Part shown: in pieces, positions 50,503-59,935 of the stretch
How the letters are laid out: each line of letters starts with the position of its first letter
Numbering within the stretch: position 1 is the first letter of the stretch
Assembly (NCBI RefSeq): GCF_027853915.1
Contig: NZ_JAQGLA010000017.1
Location: forward strand, 1 to 64,000
Source of the DNA: Saccharopolyspora oryzae
GTDB taxonomy: Bacteria > Actinomycetota > Actinomycetes > Mycobacteriales > Pseudonocardiaceae
Direction: 5' to 3'
Length of the DNA stretch: 64,000 nucleotides
Notes under the pieces: generated by a model
Told to the model about the DNA's origin: nothing
Database searches by the model: none
Seen by the model: the letters and a program-made list of their open reading frames with translations, nothing else
Made by a program: the position numbers and the translations under genes

Positions 50503-52260
50503 ATGCCGCTTTACTCTGAGGCGCTTTACCGGAGCGTCGTGCTGGTGGACGTCGCGCGCTTCACCGATGCCCGCCGGACGTTCCACGACCAGGTCGCGGT
50601 GCACCGCAGCCTCACCCAGTTGCTGGAGCAGGCGTTCGACGAGTCCGGCATCGAGTGGGGTTCCTGCGACGTGGAGGACCGCGGTGACGGGAAGATCATC
50701 CTGGTACCGCCCGACGTTCCCCAGGTCCGGTTGGCCGACCACCTGGGCCACCGGTTGCTCGCGGGCCTGCGCAGGCACAACGCGGTGCACTCCGACGCGG
50801 CGGCCATGCAGCTGCGGGTCGCGCTGCACGCCGGGCACGTGCGGCTGAGCTCCAACGGCAAGGTCAGCCCGGCGATCAACTTCGCGGCCCGCATCCTGGA
50901 CGCACCTGACGCGAAGGCTTGGTTGGCGCAGACGCGGAGCGCGCTGGCCCTGATCGCCTCGGAGGAGTTCTTCCGGGACGTGATCCAGCACGAGGCCGCC
51001 GAACCCGAGTCGTTCCAGCAGATCTCGGTGGTGGTGAAGGAAACCAGCGCCGTCGCGTGGTTGCGGCTGCTCGGGGCGGCGATCAGGGTGTCCGAACCGG
51101 AACCGGAAGAGGTGCTCGAGCTGCTTCCGCCCGGTGTGCTGGAAGAACTCCGCGATCCGCTCGACGAGCTCGTCGTCTCGCAACTGCCGACGCTGCTGCA
51201 CCGAGCTGCGGGGCCGGGTGTTCCACCGCCGCCGCCTGGTTCGACGCCCTGGGGCGTCCTCGAGCACTTGGCCGATGTCAACGCGGGCCCGGACGGGTTC
51301 CCGCCGGCGCTGGCGTTCGTCGAGCTCCTGGCGCGCCAGGTCGGAGACCGCGCGGTGCGCGCCAAGCTGGAGGGTTGGAGCAGCGCGCAGGCCCGGCGCC
51401 TCCAGCTCGACGCCGAACTCGCGGAATTCCGCGCGGCGCACGCGGATCCGGTAGTCGCCGACACGCGGTTGCACCTGATGATCGTGATCCAGCACGACGG
51501 GATCGATCCCGAGTTGTTCGTGCTCTCCCACTGGCGGCAGGACGATCCGGAGGAGTGGCCACCCGCGCGGGGGCGCAGCCGGACGGTCCGGGTGCACGAG
51601 ATCGAGCGGCACGTCGACGAACTGGTCGTCGAGGCGGAGCGGGCGTGGCGCGGGCATTCCGGCGCGGTGGCGCTGGAGGTCGTGCTGCCGCGGGCGCTGC
51701 TGAACCTGCCGGTCCACCAGTGGCACAAGGAGCACGACTCCGGTATCCCGCGCCCGCTGTGCATGGATTATCCGATCGTGGTGCGCTCTTTGGAGCGGAT
51801 GATGTCCGACCACTGGCACCGGGTGTGGAACCTGCGGTGGCAGATGATGCGCGAAGATCCGCGGAGCGCGGAGGTGCACTACGCCAGCACTGCGAATCCG
51901 GACAGCCCGCACGCCATCGAGGCCGCGCTGGGGCAGCAACCGCAATGCGCGGCGATCGTGCTCGCCGCTGCGCCGTCGCGCGAACCCAGCCGGGGTGATC
52001 AGTTGATGTCCGCGCTGCGGGCGGGATTGCCCGCGGTGTTCTGGCATCGCACCGATGCGGAGCCCGAACGGGTGCGGGAGATCGTGGAAAGGCTGGTGGA
52101 GGAAGGCGGTTTGGGCGAGCTGCCGACCCGGACGCAGGCCGTCCGGCGGGACGCGCACCTCGATTCACCGGCGCGATTCGACGTCAAGGTAGTGCAAGAA
52201 CTGGTGGTCATGTGGGATGATCCAGCTCGATTGGTGAATCCCGAAGAGCTCGCGGGCTAG
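50503..52260 (+). CDS. VMAP protein: nucleotide-cyclase-like domain plus VMAP-C
   Basis: A 585-residue first component of a vWA-MoxR-associated system. Residues about 8-185 look like a class III nucleotide cyclase homology domain. Asp16 in VLVDVARFTD and Asp62 in RGDGKIIL match the metal-binding positions. Asn126 and Arg130 in INFAARI match the transition-state pair. A helical linker follows. The C-terminal half (about 310-585, HLMIVIQHDGIDPELFVLSHW, ALEVVLPRALLNLPVHQWHKE, PIVVRSLERM) is a VMAP-C domain, which couples effector or sensor modules to MoxR-vWA partners. The ATG at 50503 follows GGGAGGGGG. The MoxR gene begins 19 bases downstream. Whether the cyclase fold is active is unknown. Confidence 0.75.
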   Translation: MPLYSEALYRSVVLVDVARFTDARRTFHDQVAVHRSLTQLLEQAFDESGIEWGSCDVEDRGDGKIILVPPDVPQVRLADHLGHRLLAGLRRHNAVHSDAAAMQLRVALHAGHVRLSSNGKVSPAINFAARILDAPDAKAWLAQTRSALALIASEEFFRDVIQHEAAEPESFQQISVVVKETSAVAWLRLLGAAIRVSEPEPEEVLELLPPGVLEELRDPLDELVVSQLPTLLHRAAGPGVPPPPPGSTPWGVLEHLADVNAGPDGFPPALAFVELLARQVGDRAVRAKLEGWSSAQARRLQLDAELAEFRAAHADPVVADTRLHLMIVIQHDGIDPELFVLSHWRQDDPEEWPPARGRSRTVRVHEIERHVDELVVEAERAWRGHSGAVALEVVLPRALLNLPVHQWHKEHDSGIPRPLCMDYPIVVRSLERMMSDHWHRVWNLRWQMMREDPRSAEVHYASTANPDSPHAIEAALGQQPQCAAIVLAAAPSREPSRGDQLMSALRAGLPAVFWHRTDAEPERVREIVERLVEEGGLGELPTRTQAVRRDAHLDSPARFDVKVVQELVVMWDDPARLVNPEELAG

Positions 52261-52279
52261 GCCGGGAGGGACACCGCGG

Positions 52280-53389
52280 ATGAGCATCGACGAGCGTTCG
52301 AACGGCGACGCGTCGCGAGAGCGGTTGGCGGGATTCGGAACGCCCGACTGGTGGATCTACCGGGGCACCGGTCGGCCGCTGCGCGACGTCCGGTTGACCG
52401 ATCTCCTCCCGGATCCGCCGCCCTGGCGGAACTTCCGCGGTGGCCCGGTGCCCGAGCGGTACGTGCCGCCGCCGGACGACGGCGAGGCCCAACGCCGGTT
52501 GGGCGCGGAATCGCACCTGTCCGAACGGGACGTCGATCCGCACGAGGTCGACATGGTCAACTCGGCGCTGTACTTGCGCCGCCCGCTGCTGGTCACCGGT
52601 CGCCCCGGCACCGGGAAGTCCAGCCTGGCCTTCAGGATCGCGCGGGAACTGGGCTTGGGGCGGGTGCTCAGGTGGCCGATCACCAGTCGCACCACGCTGA
52701 AATCCGGTCTGTACGCCTACGACGCGATAGGTCGGGCGCAAGCGGCCGCGACGCGGCAGGCGATGGTCCGCTGGGGTGCCGACGCCGAGCCGCCGACCGC
52801 GGAACCGCCGGTGGGCGAGTTCGTGCGGTTGGGCCCGTTGGGCACGGCGTTCCTGCCTGCGGAGCTGCCCCGGGTGCTGCTGATCGACGAGCTCGACAAG
52901 AGCGAGGTGGACCTCCCCAACGACCTGCTGAGCATCTTCGAGGACGGCGAGTTCACCATCCCGGAGCTGGAGCGGATGCGGGACCGCTCGCCGGAGGTGA
53001 CCGTGCTGGCCGACGATCCCGGCACCGCGGCCACCGTGGCAGACGGTCGGGTGAGGTGCCGCGCGTTCCCGGTCGTGGTGATCACCAGCAACGGCGAGCG
53101 GGAGTTCCCGGAAGCATTCCTGCGCCGCTGCCTGCGGTTGACGATCCGGGAACCGGACGCGGAGCAGCTCGCCGCGATGGTGGCCGCGCACCTGACCGGG
53201 ACCGGGGACGAGCAGCGGCAGCGGATGATCCAGGAGTTCCTCGACCGCGGGGCCGATGGTGGCGGACTGCCCGCCGACAAGCTGCTGGACGCGCTGTACC
53301 TGGTGACTTCGGGAACCTACCGCGACGACGACGAGTCGTGGTCGCGGTTGCGGGACGCGCTGTGGCGACAACTCACCTCGGTAACGTGA
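52280..53389 (+). CDS. MoxR-family AAA ATPase
   Basis: A 369-residue AAA ATPase. Walker A is GRPGTGKSS with Lys113, Walker B is VLLIDELDKSEVDLPNDLLSIFEDGEF, sensor 1 is VVVITSNGEREFPEAF, and the arginine-finger region is LRRCLRLTIREPD. The N-terminus (WWIYRGTGRPLRDVRLTDLLPDPPPWRNF) is characteristic of MoxR proteins found next to VMAP and SAV_2336-domain genes. It would remodel or gate the vWA-containing partner encoded immediately downstream, whose GTG lies one base after its stop. ATG with GGGAGG upstream. Confidence 0.9.
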   Translation: MSIDERSNGDASRERLAGFGTPDWWIYRGTGRPLRDVRLTDLLPDPPPWRNFRGGPVPERYVPPPDDGEAQRRLGAESHLSERDVDPHEVDMVNSALYLRRPLLVTGRPGTGKSSLAFRIARELGLGRVLRWPITSRTTLKSGLYAYDAIGRAQAAATRQAMVRWGADAEPPTAEPPVGEFVRLGPLGTAFLPAELPRVLLIDELDKSEVDLPNDLLSIFEDGEFTIPELERMRDRSPEVTVLADDPGTAATVADGRVRCRAFPVVVITSNGEREFPEAFLRRCLRLTIREPDAEQLAAMVAAHLTGTGDEQRQRMIQEFLDRGADGGGLPADKLLDALYLVTSGTYRDDDESWSRLRDALWRQLTSVT

Positions 53390-53390
53390 C

Positions 53391-56300
53391 GTGCGCGGCG
53401 GGGATGGCAGTGCGGAGGCCCGCCCGGTCCGGTCGGCGGGGCGGGACGACTCCGCGTCTCCGCTCGGGACGGGCGACCTGGGGTGGGCCGAAGTCGCCGA
53501 CGCGCTCTGGCTGACCGCCGCCACCCAGTCGGCGTGGGGACGGCACCGGAGTAACGGCGCGCCGCGGGAACCCGACGAGGAAGGTGGAGCGGATTCCCCG
53601 CAGGACATCGAGGAATCCGACCGGCCGGGCGAGGACGACCGGGAACCATCCGAACTCCCGTCGAACGATGCCCGGGATCCTGAGCAGGACGCCGGTCCGG
53701 AGCCGGAGGACGCAGTCCCCGCGATCGGCACGTCGGTCCAGGCGTCGGAATCGGCGGAACCCGTTGGGATCGTGGGGGATTCGTCGCCGCCGGTGGTGCG
53801 CCGCGCGGCTGCCGGTCCGAACGTCTTCCGGGCGCTCCGGCCGTTCAAGCGCAGGATGTCGTCGCCGCACGACGAGGACGCACTCCTCGACGAGGACGCG
53901 ACCGCGGAACGCGCGGTCGAGGACGGGCTGTGGTTGCCGATGACCCGACCGGGCACGACGCGCTGGCTCGACCTGACGCTGGTCGTGGACACCAATCCGT
54001 CGATGGCGCTGTGGCGGGCGAAGATCGACGCGTTCACCAAGTCCCTGGAGCGGCTCGGCGCCTTCCGGTCGATCCAGCGCCGGATGCTCGACACCTCCGA
54101 AGCACCGCAGTTGCGCGGGGGAACGGCTGATGCCCCGGTCCGCAGCCCGGCGGAGCTGAACGACCCGTCCGGACGGCGGGTCGTCCTGGTCCTGACCGAC
54201 GGCGTCGGCGCCGGTTGGCGGCGGGGTTCCATCACGCCGTTGCTCGCGCAGTGGGGCGATTCGATGTCGGTCGCGGTCGCCCACCTGCTGCCGCAGCGGC
54301 TCTGGCGACGCGGTGGATTGCACGCGCAGCGCGCGAAGCTGACGACGCCCCGCGCGGTGGCGCCGAACCGGCAGTGGCAGGTGGAGCTGCCCGACGCCTG
54401 GCTGGACCCCGACCCGAGTCCGCCGGCCGGTGCGGTCGCGGTGCCGGTGCTGGAGCTGGAAACGCGGTGGCTCTCCCGGTGGGCGCAGCTGGTCGCGGGG
54501 CAGCGCGGGCGGTCCGCGGACGCGGTGGTGCTGCTCGCCGGTGACCGCCAGCCGCAGCCCCGGGAGGACGAGGTGCCCGCTCCGGGCAGCGGTCGTGGCC
54601 GGTCGCCTCGGCAGCGGGTCATGAACTTCCTGAGCACGGCCTCGCCGCCGGCCTTCCGGCTCGCGACGTTGCTGGCCGCGGTCCCGGTGAGCGTGCCGGT
54701 CGCGCGGGCGATCCAGACCGAGCTGGTGCCCGGATCCGGACCGGACGACCTGGCCGAGGTGCTCACCAGCGACCTGCTGCGGCCCGTCGACGAAGCCGCT
54801 GCGGGAGGCTGGGACAACACCACCTTCGCCTTCGACCAGCCGGTCCGCGAAGTCCTGCTCAGCGGTGCGCGACGTTCGGAGACCGCGCACGTGCTGCGCC
54901 TGGTCGCCGCCGGGTTCGGCGACCGCGTGGCCGGTGTCGGACGTGTTCGCGATGCGCTCGCCGATCCGGATCTCCCGCCGTCGCCGGAGGGAGGTCTCGA
55001 GATCGAGCGCTCCGTGATGCGCGCCCTGTCCGGGCCTTACCTCGCGCGCGCGAAGAAGATGGATCGACTGCTCGAGCCGGAGGACGCCGCTCGACAAGTC
55101 ACACTTTCGGAGGAAGATCGCTTCAGTTCCACGACCTCGGAGACCGATGAAACCGTGAGTCCCGCAGAAACGACGGCGAGTGGAAACATGTCTGGTCAGA
55201 GCACTGGTTCAGCGAATCCCCCGCAGCAGTCGACCGACTCGCCGGAAACGTTGCGGGTGGTTCCGTTCGAGCCCCGTGCGGACGCGGTCGGCGCCGAGGA
55301 GGACCCGTCCAGCCCACCGTCCACTGTGGTGGCTCGCATCCTCCGCGAGCGGCGCGCGGACGACGTCCCGCCGATCTGGGGCGACGTGCCGCCGCGGAAC
55401 CCGATCTTCACCGGCCGCGAGGAACCCCTCGCGCAGCTGGAAGGCCGGCTCAAGGACGGCGGCACCACCGCCATCCTGCCCTCGACGCTGCACGGCATGA
55501 GCGGGATCGGCAAGACCCAGATCGCCGTCGAGCACATCTACCGTCACCTCGCGGACTACGACCTGGTGTGGTGGGTGCAGGCCGGGCAGCCTGCGCAGAT
55601 CCGCGCCGGGCTGACCGAACTGGCCCAGGCGCTGCAGCTGCCGGGCAGTTCGGAAGCGCACACCGCGGTGCCCGCCGTGCGCGAAGCGCTGCGCCGGGGC
55701 TATCCGATCCGCCGCTGGCTGCTGGTGTTCGACGCGGCGGAGAGCCCGGAGGACGTGCGCCCGTTCTTCCCCGCCAACGGGCCGGGCGACATCATCATCA
55801 CCTCGCGCAACCCCGATTGGGCCGAAGTGGCCCGTCCCCTGGAGGTCACGCTGTTCGAGAGGTCCGAGAGCAAGGCGTTGCTGCGCAGCCGCGGCCCCGA
55901 GATCACCGAGGAGGAATCCGACGCCCTCGCTGAGAAGCTCGGTGACCTGCCGCTGGCGATCGCGCAAGCAGCCGCCTGGCGGGCGGAGACCGGGATGCCG
56001 GTCAGCGAGTACCTCCGCGTGTTCGACGAGAAGGTGGCCGAGATCCTCGACGTGTCGGCGCCCAACGACTACGAGGTGTCGCTGGCAGCGGCGTGGAACG
56101 TCTCGCTGGAAGAGCTGGAGGAGCGCAACCCCGCAGCCCACCAGCTGCTGCAGGTGTGCGCGTTCTTCGCGCCGGAGCCGATCTCCCGCAGCCTGTTCAC
56201 GGGTCTGCGGGGCACGTCGATCGCGCCGGAGCTCGACGCCGCGCTGCGCGACCCGCTCCGGCTCGGCCGGGCCATCCGCGACATCAACCGGTTCGGCCTG

Positions 56301-57848
56301 GCCAAGATCGACCACCGCAACGACACCCTGCAGCTGCACCGCCTGGTCCAACTGGTCGTGCGCGACCGCATGTCCCCGCAGCGCCGAGCGGACATGCGCC
56401 ACGGCGCGCACCTGCTGCTGGCGAACATGGACCCGGGCGACCCGGCGGACGCCGTGCAGTGGCCCCGGTTCCAGGCGATCCTGCCGCACGCGACCGCGTC
56501 GAACGCGCTGAACTGCGACGACCCCTGGGTCCGCCAGCTGGTCATCGACCTCATGGAGTACCTGTTCTCCTGGGGCGACCACAACGAAGCTGCCGCACTG
56601 GGCAAGCAGGTGCTCGAAGTGTGGTCGGAGAAGTGGGAGGAAACCGACCCCCAACTGCTCCAGGTGGCCGGGAAGCTGGGGCCGTACCTGTGCGTCCTCG
56701 GCCGCTACCAGGAAGCCGCCGAGCTCAACGCGCGAACGCTGGCACTGCGCCGGCAGATCTCCGGCGAGAACAGCGAGGACACGCTCGGCGCGGAGCTCAG
56801 CGTCGCGTTCGACCTGAAGGCCAAGGGCGAGTACCTGCAGGCCCGCGAGCTGAACGAAGAGGTCTACCGCAAGGCGAAGGCGCTGTACGGCCAGGACGAC
56901 CCGGTCACGCTGGGCGCCGCGCACGACCTCGCGGTCACGCTTCGACTGCTCGGGGACTACAAGCGGGCGCGGGATCTGGGCGAGGAAACCGCCCGCCGGC
57001 AGGGCGAGGTCCGGGGAGTCGACAGCCCGCAAGCGCTGAACGCGCTGGGCGGTCTCATCCTGGACCGGCTGGAGCTGGGTGACTACGCGTGGGCGCACGG
57101 CGAGCTGGAGCGGCTGTTCGAGCGCTGCCGGAAGCTCTTCGGCGAGGACAAGGCGATCACCCTGTACCGCCAGCACCGGTTGGCGATCGCGGCCAGGAAG
57201 AACGGTGACCACCAGACGGCTTTCGAGCTGTCCGGGCAGGCGCTGGAGTTCTACCGGTTCCGCTACGGGGCCGATCACCCGAGCACCCTGGGCTGCGCGA
57301 TCTCGCACTCCATCGACCTGCGGCAGGCCAGCGAGCTGCGGGCAGCGCGCGCGCTCGGCGAAGACACCTTCGACCGGTACCGCCGCAGCCTGGGGGAGAA
57401 CCACCCGCACACCTTGTCCGCCGCCATCGACCTGGCGGTGACGCTGCGGCTGCTCGGCGATGTCAGCAGCGCCCGGCAGCTCGACGAACGCTCCTTCGAG
57501 CAGTTCCGCGCGAAGTTCGGCCCGGACCAGCCGCACGGGCTGATCGCGATGATCAACCTGGCCAGCGATGTGGCAGCGCTGGGAGATTTCGAGACCGCCC
57601 TGGAACTGGGCACCGAGGCGGCGCAACGCATGGAGGGCGTGTTCGGCGCGGAACACCCCACGACCATCGCGGCGAACCACAACCTCGCCCTGGACCTGCG
57701 CAGTGCGGGTGAGAACGAGATCGCGGAGGCCAAGCACGTCGAGGTCCTGACCCGCTACCGACGGGCGCTGGGGGAGGCGCACCCGACGGTGGTGGCTGCT
57801 GCGCAGAACGTCCGGGCCAACTGCGACATCGACCCGATGCCGCTGTGA
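53391..57848 (+). CDS. SAV_2336/vWA-like, NB-ARC and TPR fusion (FxsT-like)
   Basis: A 1,485-residue multidomain protein. Residues 1-150 are acidic and low in complexity. A SAV_2336-type domain with vWA-like character follows (about 185-570). Its MIDAS-like start, LVVDTNPSM (Asp200), deviates from DxSxS. A Ser/Thr-rich linker leads to an NB-ARC STAND NTPase (about 660-960) with Walker A GMSGIGKTQ (Lys708) and Walker B-like LLVFDAAE (Asp781). The end, about 1,030-1,480, is a run of TPR-like repeats of 42-44 residues (LGENHPHTLSAAIDLAVTLR). NB-ARC-TPR proteins of this kind are known as the TPR component of FxSxx-COOH peptide systems. It likely senses a ligand and, with MoxR and VMAP, triggers an output. 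The GTG start is one base after the MoxR stop. Confidence 0.82.
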   Translation: MRGGDGSAEARPVRSAGRDDSASPLGTGDLGWAEVADALWLTAATQSAWGRHRSNGAPREPDEEGGADSPQDIEESDRPGEDDREPSELPSNDARDPEQDAGPEPEDAVPAIGTSVQASESAEPVGIVGDSSPPVVRRAAAGPNVFRALRPFKRRMSSPHDEDALLDEDATAERAVEDGLWLPMTRPGTTRWLDLTLVVDTNPSMALWRAKIDAFTKSLERLGAFRSIQRRMLDTSEAPQLRGGTADAPVRSPAELNDPSGRRVVLVLTDGVGAGWRRGSITPLLAQWGDSMSVAVAHLLPQRLWRRGGLHAQRAKLTTPRAVAPNRQWQVELPDAWLDPDPSPPAGAVAVPVLELETRWLSRWAQLVAGQRGRSADAVVLLAGDRQPQPREDEVPAPGSGRGRSPRQRVMNFLSTASPPAFRLATLLAAVPVSVPVARAIQTELVPGSGPDDLAEVLTSDLLRPVDEAAAGGWDNTTFAFDQPVREVLLSGARRSETAHVLRLVAAGFGDRVAGVGRVRDALADPDLPPSPEGGLEIERSVMRALSGPYLARAKKMDRLLEPEDAARQVTLSEEDRFSSTTSETDETVSPAETTASGNMSGQSTGSANPPQQSTDSPETLRVVPFEPRADAVGAEEDPSSPPSTVVARILRERRADDVPPIWGDVPPRNPIFTGREEPLAQLEGRLKDGGTTAILPSTLHGMSGIGKTQIAVEHIYRHLADYDLVWWVQAGQPAQIRAGLTELAQALQLPGSSEAHTAVPAVREALRRGYPIRRWLLVFDAAESPEDVRPFFPANGPGDIIITSRNPDWAEVARPLEVTLFERSESKALLRSRGPEITEEESDALAEKLGDLPLAIAQAAAWRAETGMPVSEYLRVFDEKVAEILDVSAPNDYEVSLAAAWNVSLEELEERNPAAHQLLQVCAFFAPEPISRSLFTGLRGTSIAPELDAALRDPLRLGRAIRDINRFGLAKIDHRNDTLQLHRLVQLVVRDRMSPQRRADMRHGAHLLLANMDPGDPADAVQWPRFQAILPHATASNALNCDDPWVRQLVIDLMEYLFSWGDHNEAAALGKQVLEVWSEKWEETDPQLLQVAGKLGPYLCVLGRYQEAAELNARTLALRRQISGENSEDTLGAELSVAFDLKAKGEYLQARELNEEVYRKAKALYGQDDPVTLGAAHDLAVTLRLLGDYKRARDLGEETARRQGEVRGVDSPQALNALGGLILDRLELGDYAWAHGELERLFERCRKLFGEDKAITLYRQHRLAIAARKNGDHQTAFELSGQALEFYRFRYGADHPSTLGCAISHSIDLRQASELRAARALGEDTFDRYRRSLGENHPHTLSAAIDLAVTLRLLGDVSSARQLDERSFEQFRAKFGPDQPHGLIAMINLASDVAALGDFETALELGTEAAQRMEGVFGAEHPTTIAANHNLALDLRSAGENEIAEAKHVEVLTRYRRALGEAHPTVVAAAQNVRANCDIDPMPL

Positions 57849-57858
57849 GGAGGCCGGG

Positions 57859-59676
57859 TCAGGGCAGGAAACGCCCGATCCAATCGGCGAGTTCGTCCGG
57901 CGCGACAGCGTTCGCCGCGCTGGTTCGAATCCGTCGGTGCACCGCTCGAACCAACTCGGGGCAGGTCAGCAGCGCTCGAGCGGGCGCTTGCGCGCCGAGT
58001 CCGGACAGCGCGAGTCCCAGCCCGGTCCAGGAGGCAGGGCGGCCGGGGTCCGCGTCCAGCTCCGTCCGGTAGCCGCGCGCGGCTTCGGTGAGCTGACCGC
58101 GCGCGTAAGCCAGATCCGCCGGCGTGGCATCGGGGACTGCCGACCACGATGCGGAATCGGCTGATTCGACGAAGCTGAGCCGGACCAGGTCGAGCCGCGC
58201 CTGGGACCAGGAACCGTCCGAGACGGGAGTGGGTGTTCGGCCGTCGGCCACGCGGACTCCGGCCAGCCGCTGGCGACCGGCCAGCCAGGCTTCCGACACC
58301 GCTCGGACGGTGTCCGGATCGGGGCGGACGTGCCGGATCCGCCAGCCCGCGCGGTGATCCGCGATGAGCGCGACGGCCTGCTCCGCCAGGTCGGCGGGCA
58401 CCGGTTCGTCCTGCCAGGGGCCGAGTTCGGCGGCGATGCCCTCGACGAACCGGTGTCCCGCGGTGGTCAGGGCCGGATCGTCCCGCAGTGCCTGGAGGGT
58501 GTCCCAGGTCCCGGCGCGCCAGTACGCGAACTCGAATGCGGCTCGCCGGTCGGAGCCGCGCTGCGCCAGTGCTCGCCAGAACATCGTCACGCCGAAGAAC
58601 GCGTAGACGCCTTGCAGGACGCCGGCGAGCGGGCGCGGATCGTCCCGCCACGGCGTGTGGAAGCGCAATCGCGGATCCTTCTCGCGCAACCGGATGAAGT
58701 GGAGCAGCCCGCCCAACCGGATGTGCTGGAACTCGTGGACGAGCATGGCCGCGAGCTCGAACCCGTCGACGGGACGGCTGACGATCGCGCTGCCGAAGGC
58801 TTCGCCGGTGGATGCGCTCGGCATGCGGAACGGCACCGCGGGGCGCGGCACCAGCGACTCCAGTCCGGCGCGCAACGCCGGGGCCATCTCGGGGAGGTGC
58901 TCGGTGATCAGGCGCCAGGCATCGGTGATCAGGGCCCGCCAGGTGTCGACCTCGTCGGTGCTGAGCCGCTGTGGCAGGACTGGTTCGTGCAGGCCGCGAT
59001 AGGGATCGATGTCGTCCAAGTGGACTGAGAACGACTGGCCGCGGGTGCGGACCGACACGTGCCGCAGGGGCCACCACCCAGGGGCTTCCGCAGAGCGGTC
59101 GTTCGGCAGGCGCACGCAGGTGGATCCGCTGCGGACCTGGACGCGCTCGCCGTCGCTGTGCACGTCGGCCACCGAGAACGGCTCGTCCGCGGGGAGGCGG
59201 GCCATGCCGATGGTCGGGAGGATGGCGCCGCCGTCCCAGACCGGGACCGAGGTCCGGAACGGGAGCCCGGCGTGGATCGCCGCTGCCGCGGCGAGTGCGT
59301 GCACGTGTCCGACGTGCACCCACAGCGGGCAGACGCCGGTGGTCTGGTGGTGGAACAGGCGCGTGGTGTAGCCGACCCAGCTCCCGGTGTAGGGGTGCGC
59401 GAGGATCCGGTCGAGCACCCGGGGTGCTCGTGCTTGGACGCGGGCCAGGATCTCCCAGGCGTCTTCCGGGGAGGGGAGCGGTTCGCACTGGTCCGGAACC
59501 TTGGCGACCACGTCCACCAACCCGCGGAGCAGGAGCAGCCGCCGACTGCGTTCGGCGCGGCGGAACTGGCGCACCGTGCGGGCCCCGCCGGCAGCGCGGG
59601 CGAGTTCGTCGAAGTCCGGCCACGACAGGCGGTGGAGTGCGAAGTCCTCCGGGGCGTTCTCGCTGCCGACGGGCAC
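57859..59676 (-). CDS. aKG-HExxH-type peptide hydroxylase
   Basis: A 605-residue protein of the HExxH-motif family found with FxSxx-COOH peptides, members of which are now regarded as 2-oxoglutarate-dependent peptide beta-hydroxylases. The metal motif is His314-Glu-Phe-Gln-His318 in AAMLVHEFQHIRLGG. The N-terminal LHRLSWPDFDELARAAGGARTVRQFRRAERSRRLLLLRGLVD, TRLFHHQTTGVCPLWVHVGHVHALAAAAAI and a C-terminal helical repeat region are typical. The GTG at 59676 follows GGAGGG at 4 bases; a longer frame to 59877 would overlap the precursor gene out of frame. It is 64 bases downstream of the precursor and probably modifies it. Confidence 0.8.
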   Translation of the reverse strand: MPVGSENAPEDFALHRLSWPDFDELARAAGGARTVRQFRRAERSRRLLLLRGLVDVVAKVPDQCEPLPSPEDAWEILARVQARAPRVLDRILAHPYTGSWVGYTTRLFHHQTTGVCPLWVHVGHVHALAAAAAIHAGLPFRTSVPVWDGGAILPTIGMARLPADEPFSVADVHSDGERVQVRSGSTCVRLPNDRSAEAPGWWPLRHVSVRTRGQSFSVHLDDIDPYRGLHEPVLPQRLSTDEVDTWRALITDAWRLITEHLPEMAPALRAGLESLVPRPAVPFRMPSASTGEAFGSAIVSRPVDGFELAAMLVHEFQHIRLGGLLHFIRLREKDPRLRFHTPWRDDPRPLAGVLQGVYAFFGVTMFWRALAQRGSDRRAAFEFAYWRAGTWDTLQALRDDPALTTAGHRFVEGIAAELGPWQDEPVPADLAEQAVALIADHRAGWRIRHVRPDPDTVRAVSEAWLAGRQRLAGVRVADGRTPTPVSDGSWSQARLDLVRLSFVESADSASWSAVPDATPADLAYARGQLTEAARGYRTELDADPGRPASWTGLGLALSGLGAQAPARALLTCPELVRAVHRRIRTSAANAVAPDELADWIGRFLP

Positions 59677-59740
59677 GGCTCCCTCCTTCGGCGGATCGCG
59701 GTCGGAACCGAATTGCGCGAGCACGGCGGGAACCGCGGCG

Positions 59741-59935
59741 TCAATCGACCCGTTCGCCGCCTTCGCCGGGAGGTGACGGGATGACCCCGATGTCCGCGGT
59801 TTGCTGCACCACGTGCCGCAACGAGCGGTGCAGCGTCGAATCCTTGAGGGTGCGCAACTCCGGCAGCGAAATCGCACCGAGGTCGACGAGCTCCGAGGAA
59901 ATGCCTGGTTCGGCGTTGAGTGAGGAGAAAGTCAT
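59741..59935 (-). CDS. FxsA-like RiPP precursor peptide without the FxSxx end
   Basis: A 64-residue peptide. The leader segment ELVDLGAISLPELRTL then LHRSLRHVV matches the conserved leader of FxSxx-COOH precursors (DL..V.L..L..L...L.RALRRVL). The core would be the last 18-20 residues, ending DIGVIPSPPGEGGERVD. It contains neither Phe-x-Ser nor any aromatic residue, so it cannot form the cyclophane made by FxsB. The ATG at 59935 has GAGGGAG 11 bases upstream. An ATG at 59989 would add 18 residues with no similarity. It lies between the exporter and hydroxylase genes, co-directional with both. A degraded or frameshifted core is possible; the other frames near the stop do not restore FxSxx. Confidence 0.7.
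   Translation of the reverse strand: MTFSSLNAEPGISSELVDLGAISLPELRTLKDSTLHRSLRHVVQQTADIGVIPSPPGEGGERVD

Noticed and set aside
57922-57932. GGTTCGAATCC, identical to a tRNA T-loop
   Set aside because: It lies inside the hydroxylase coding sequence, and no acceptor, D or anticodon stem can be built around it.
59677-59877. N-terminal extension of the hydroxylase frame
   Set aside because: It overlaps the precursor peptide out of frame and reads as a Cys/Arg-rich shadow; GGAGGG marks GTG 59676 as the start.
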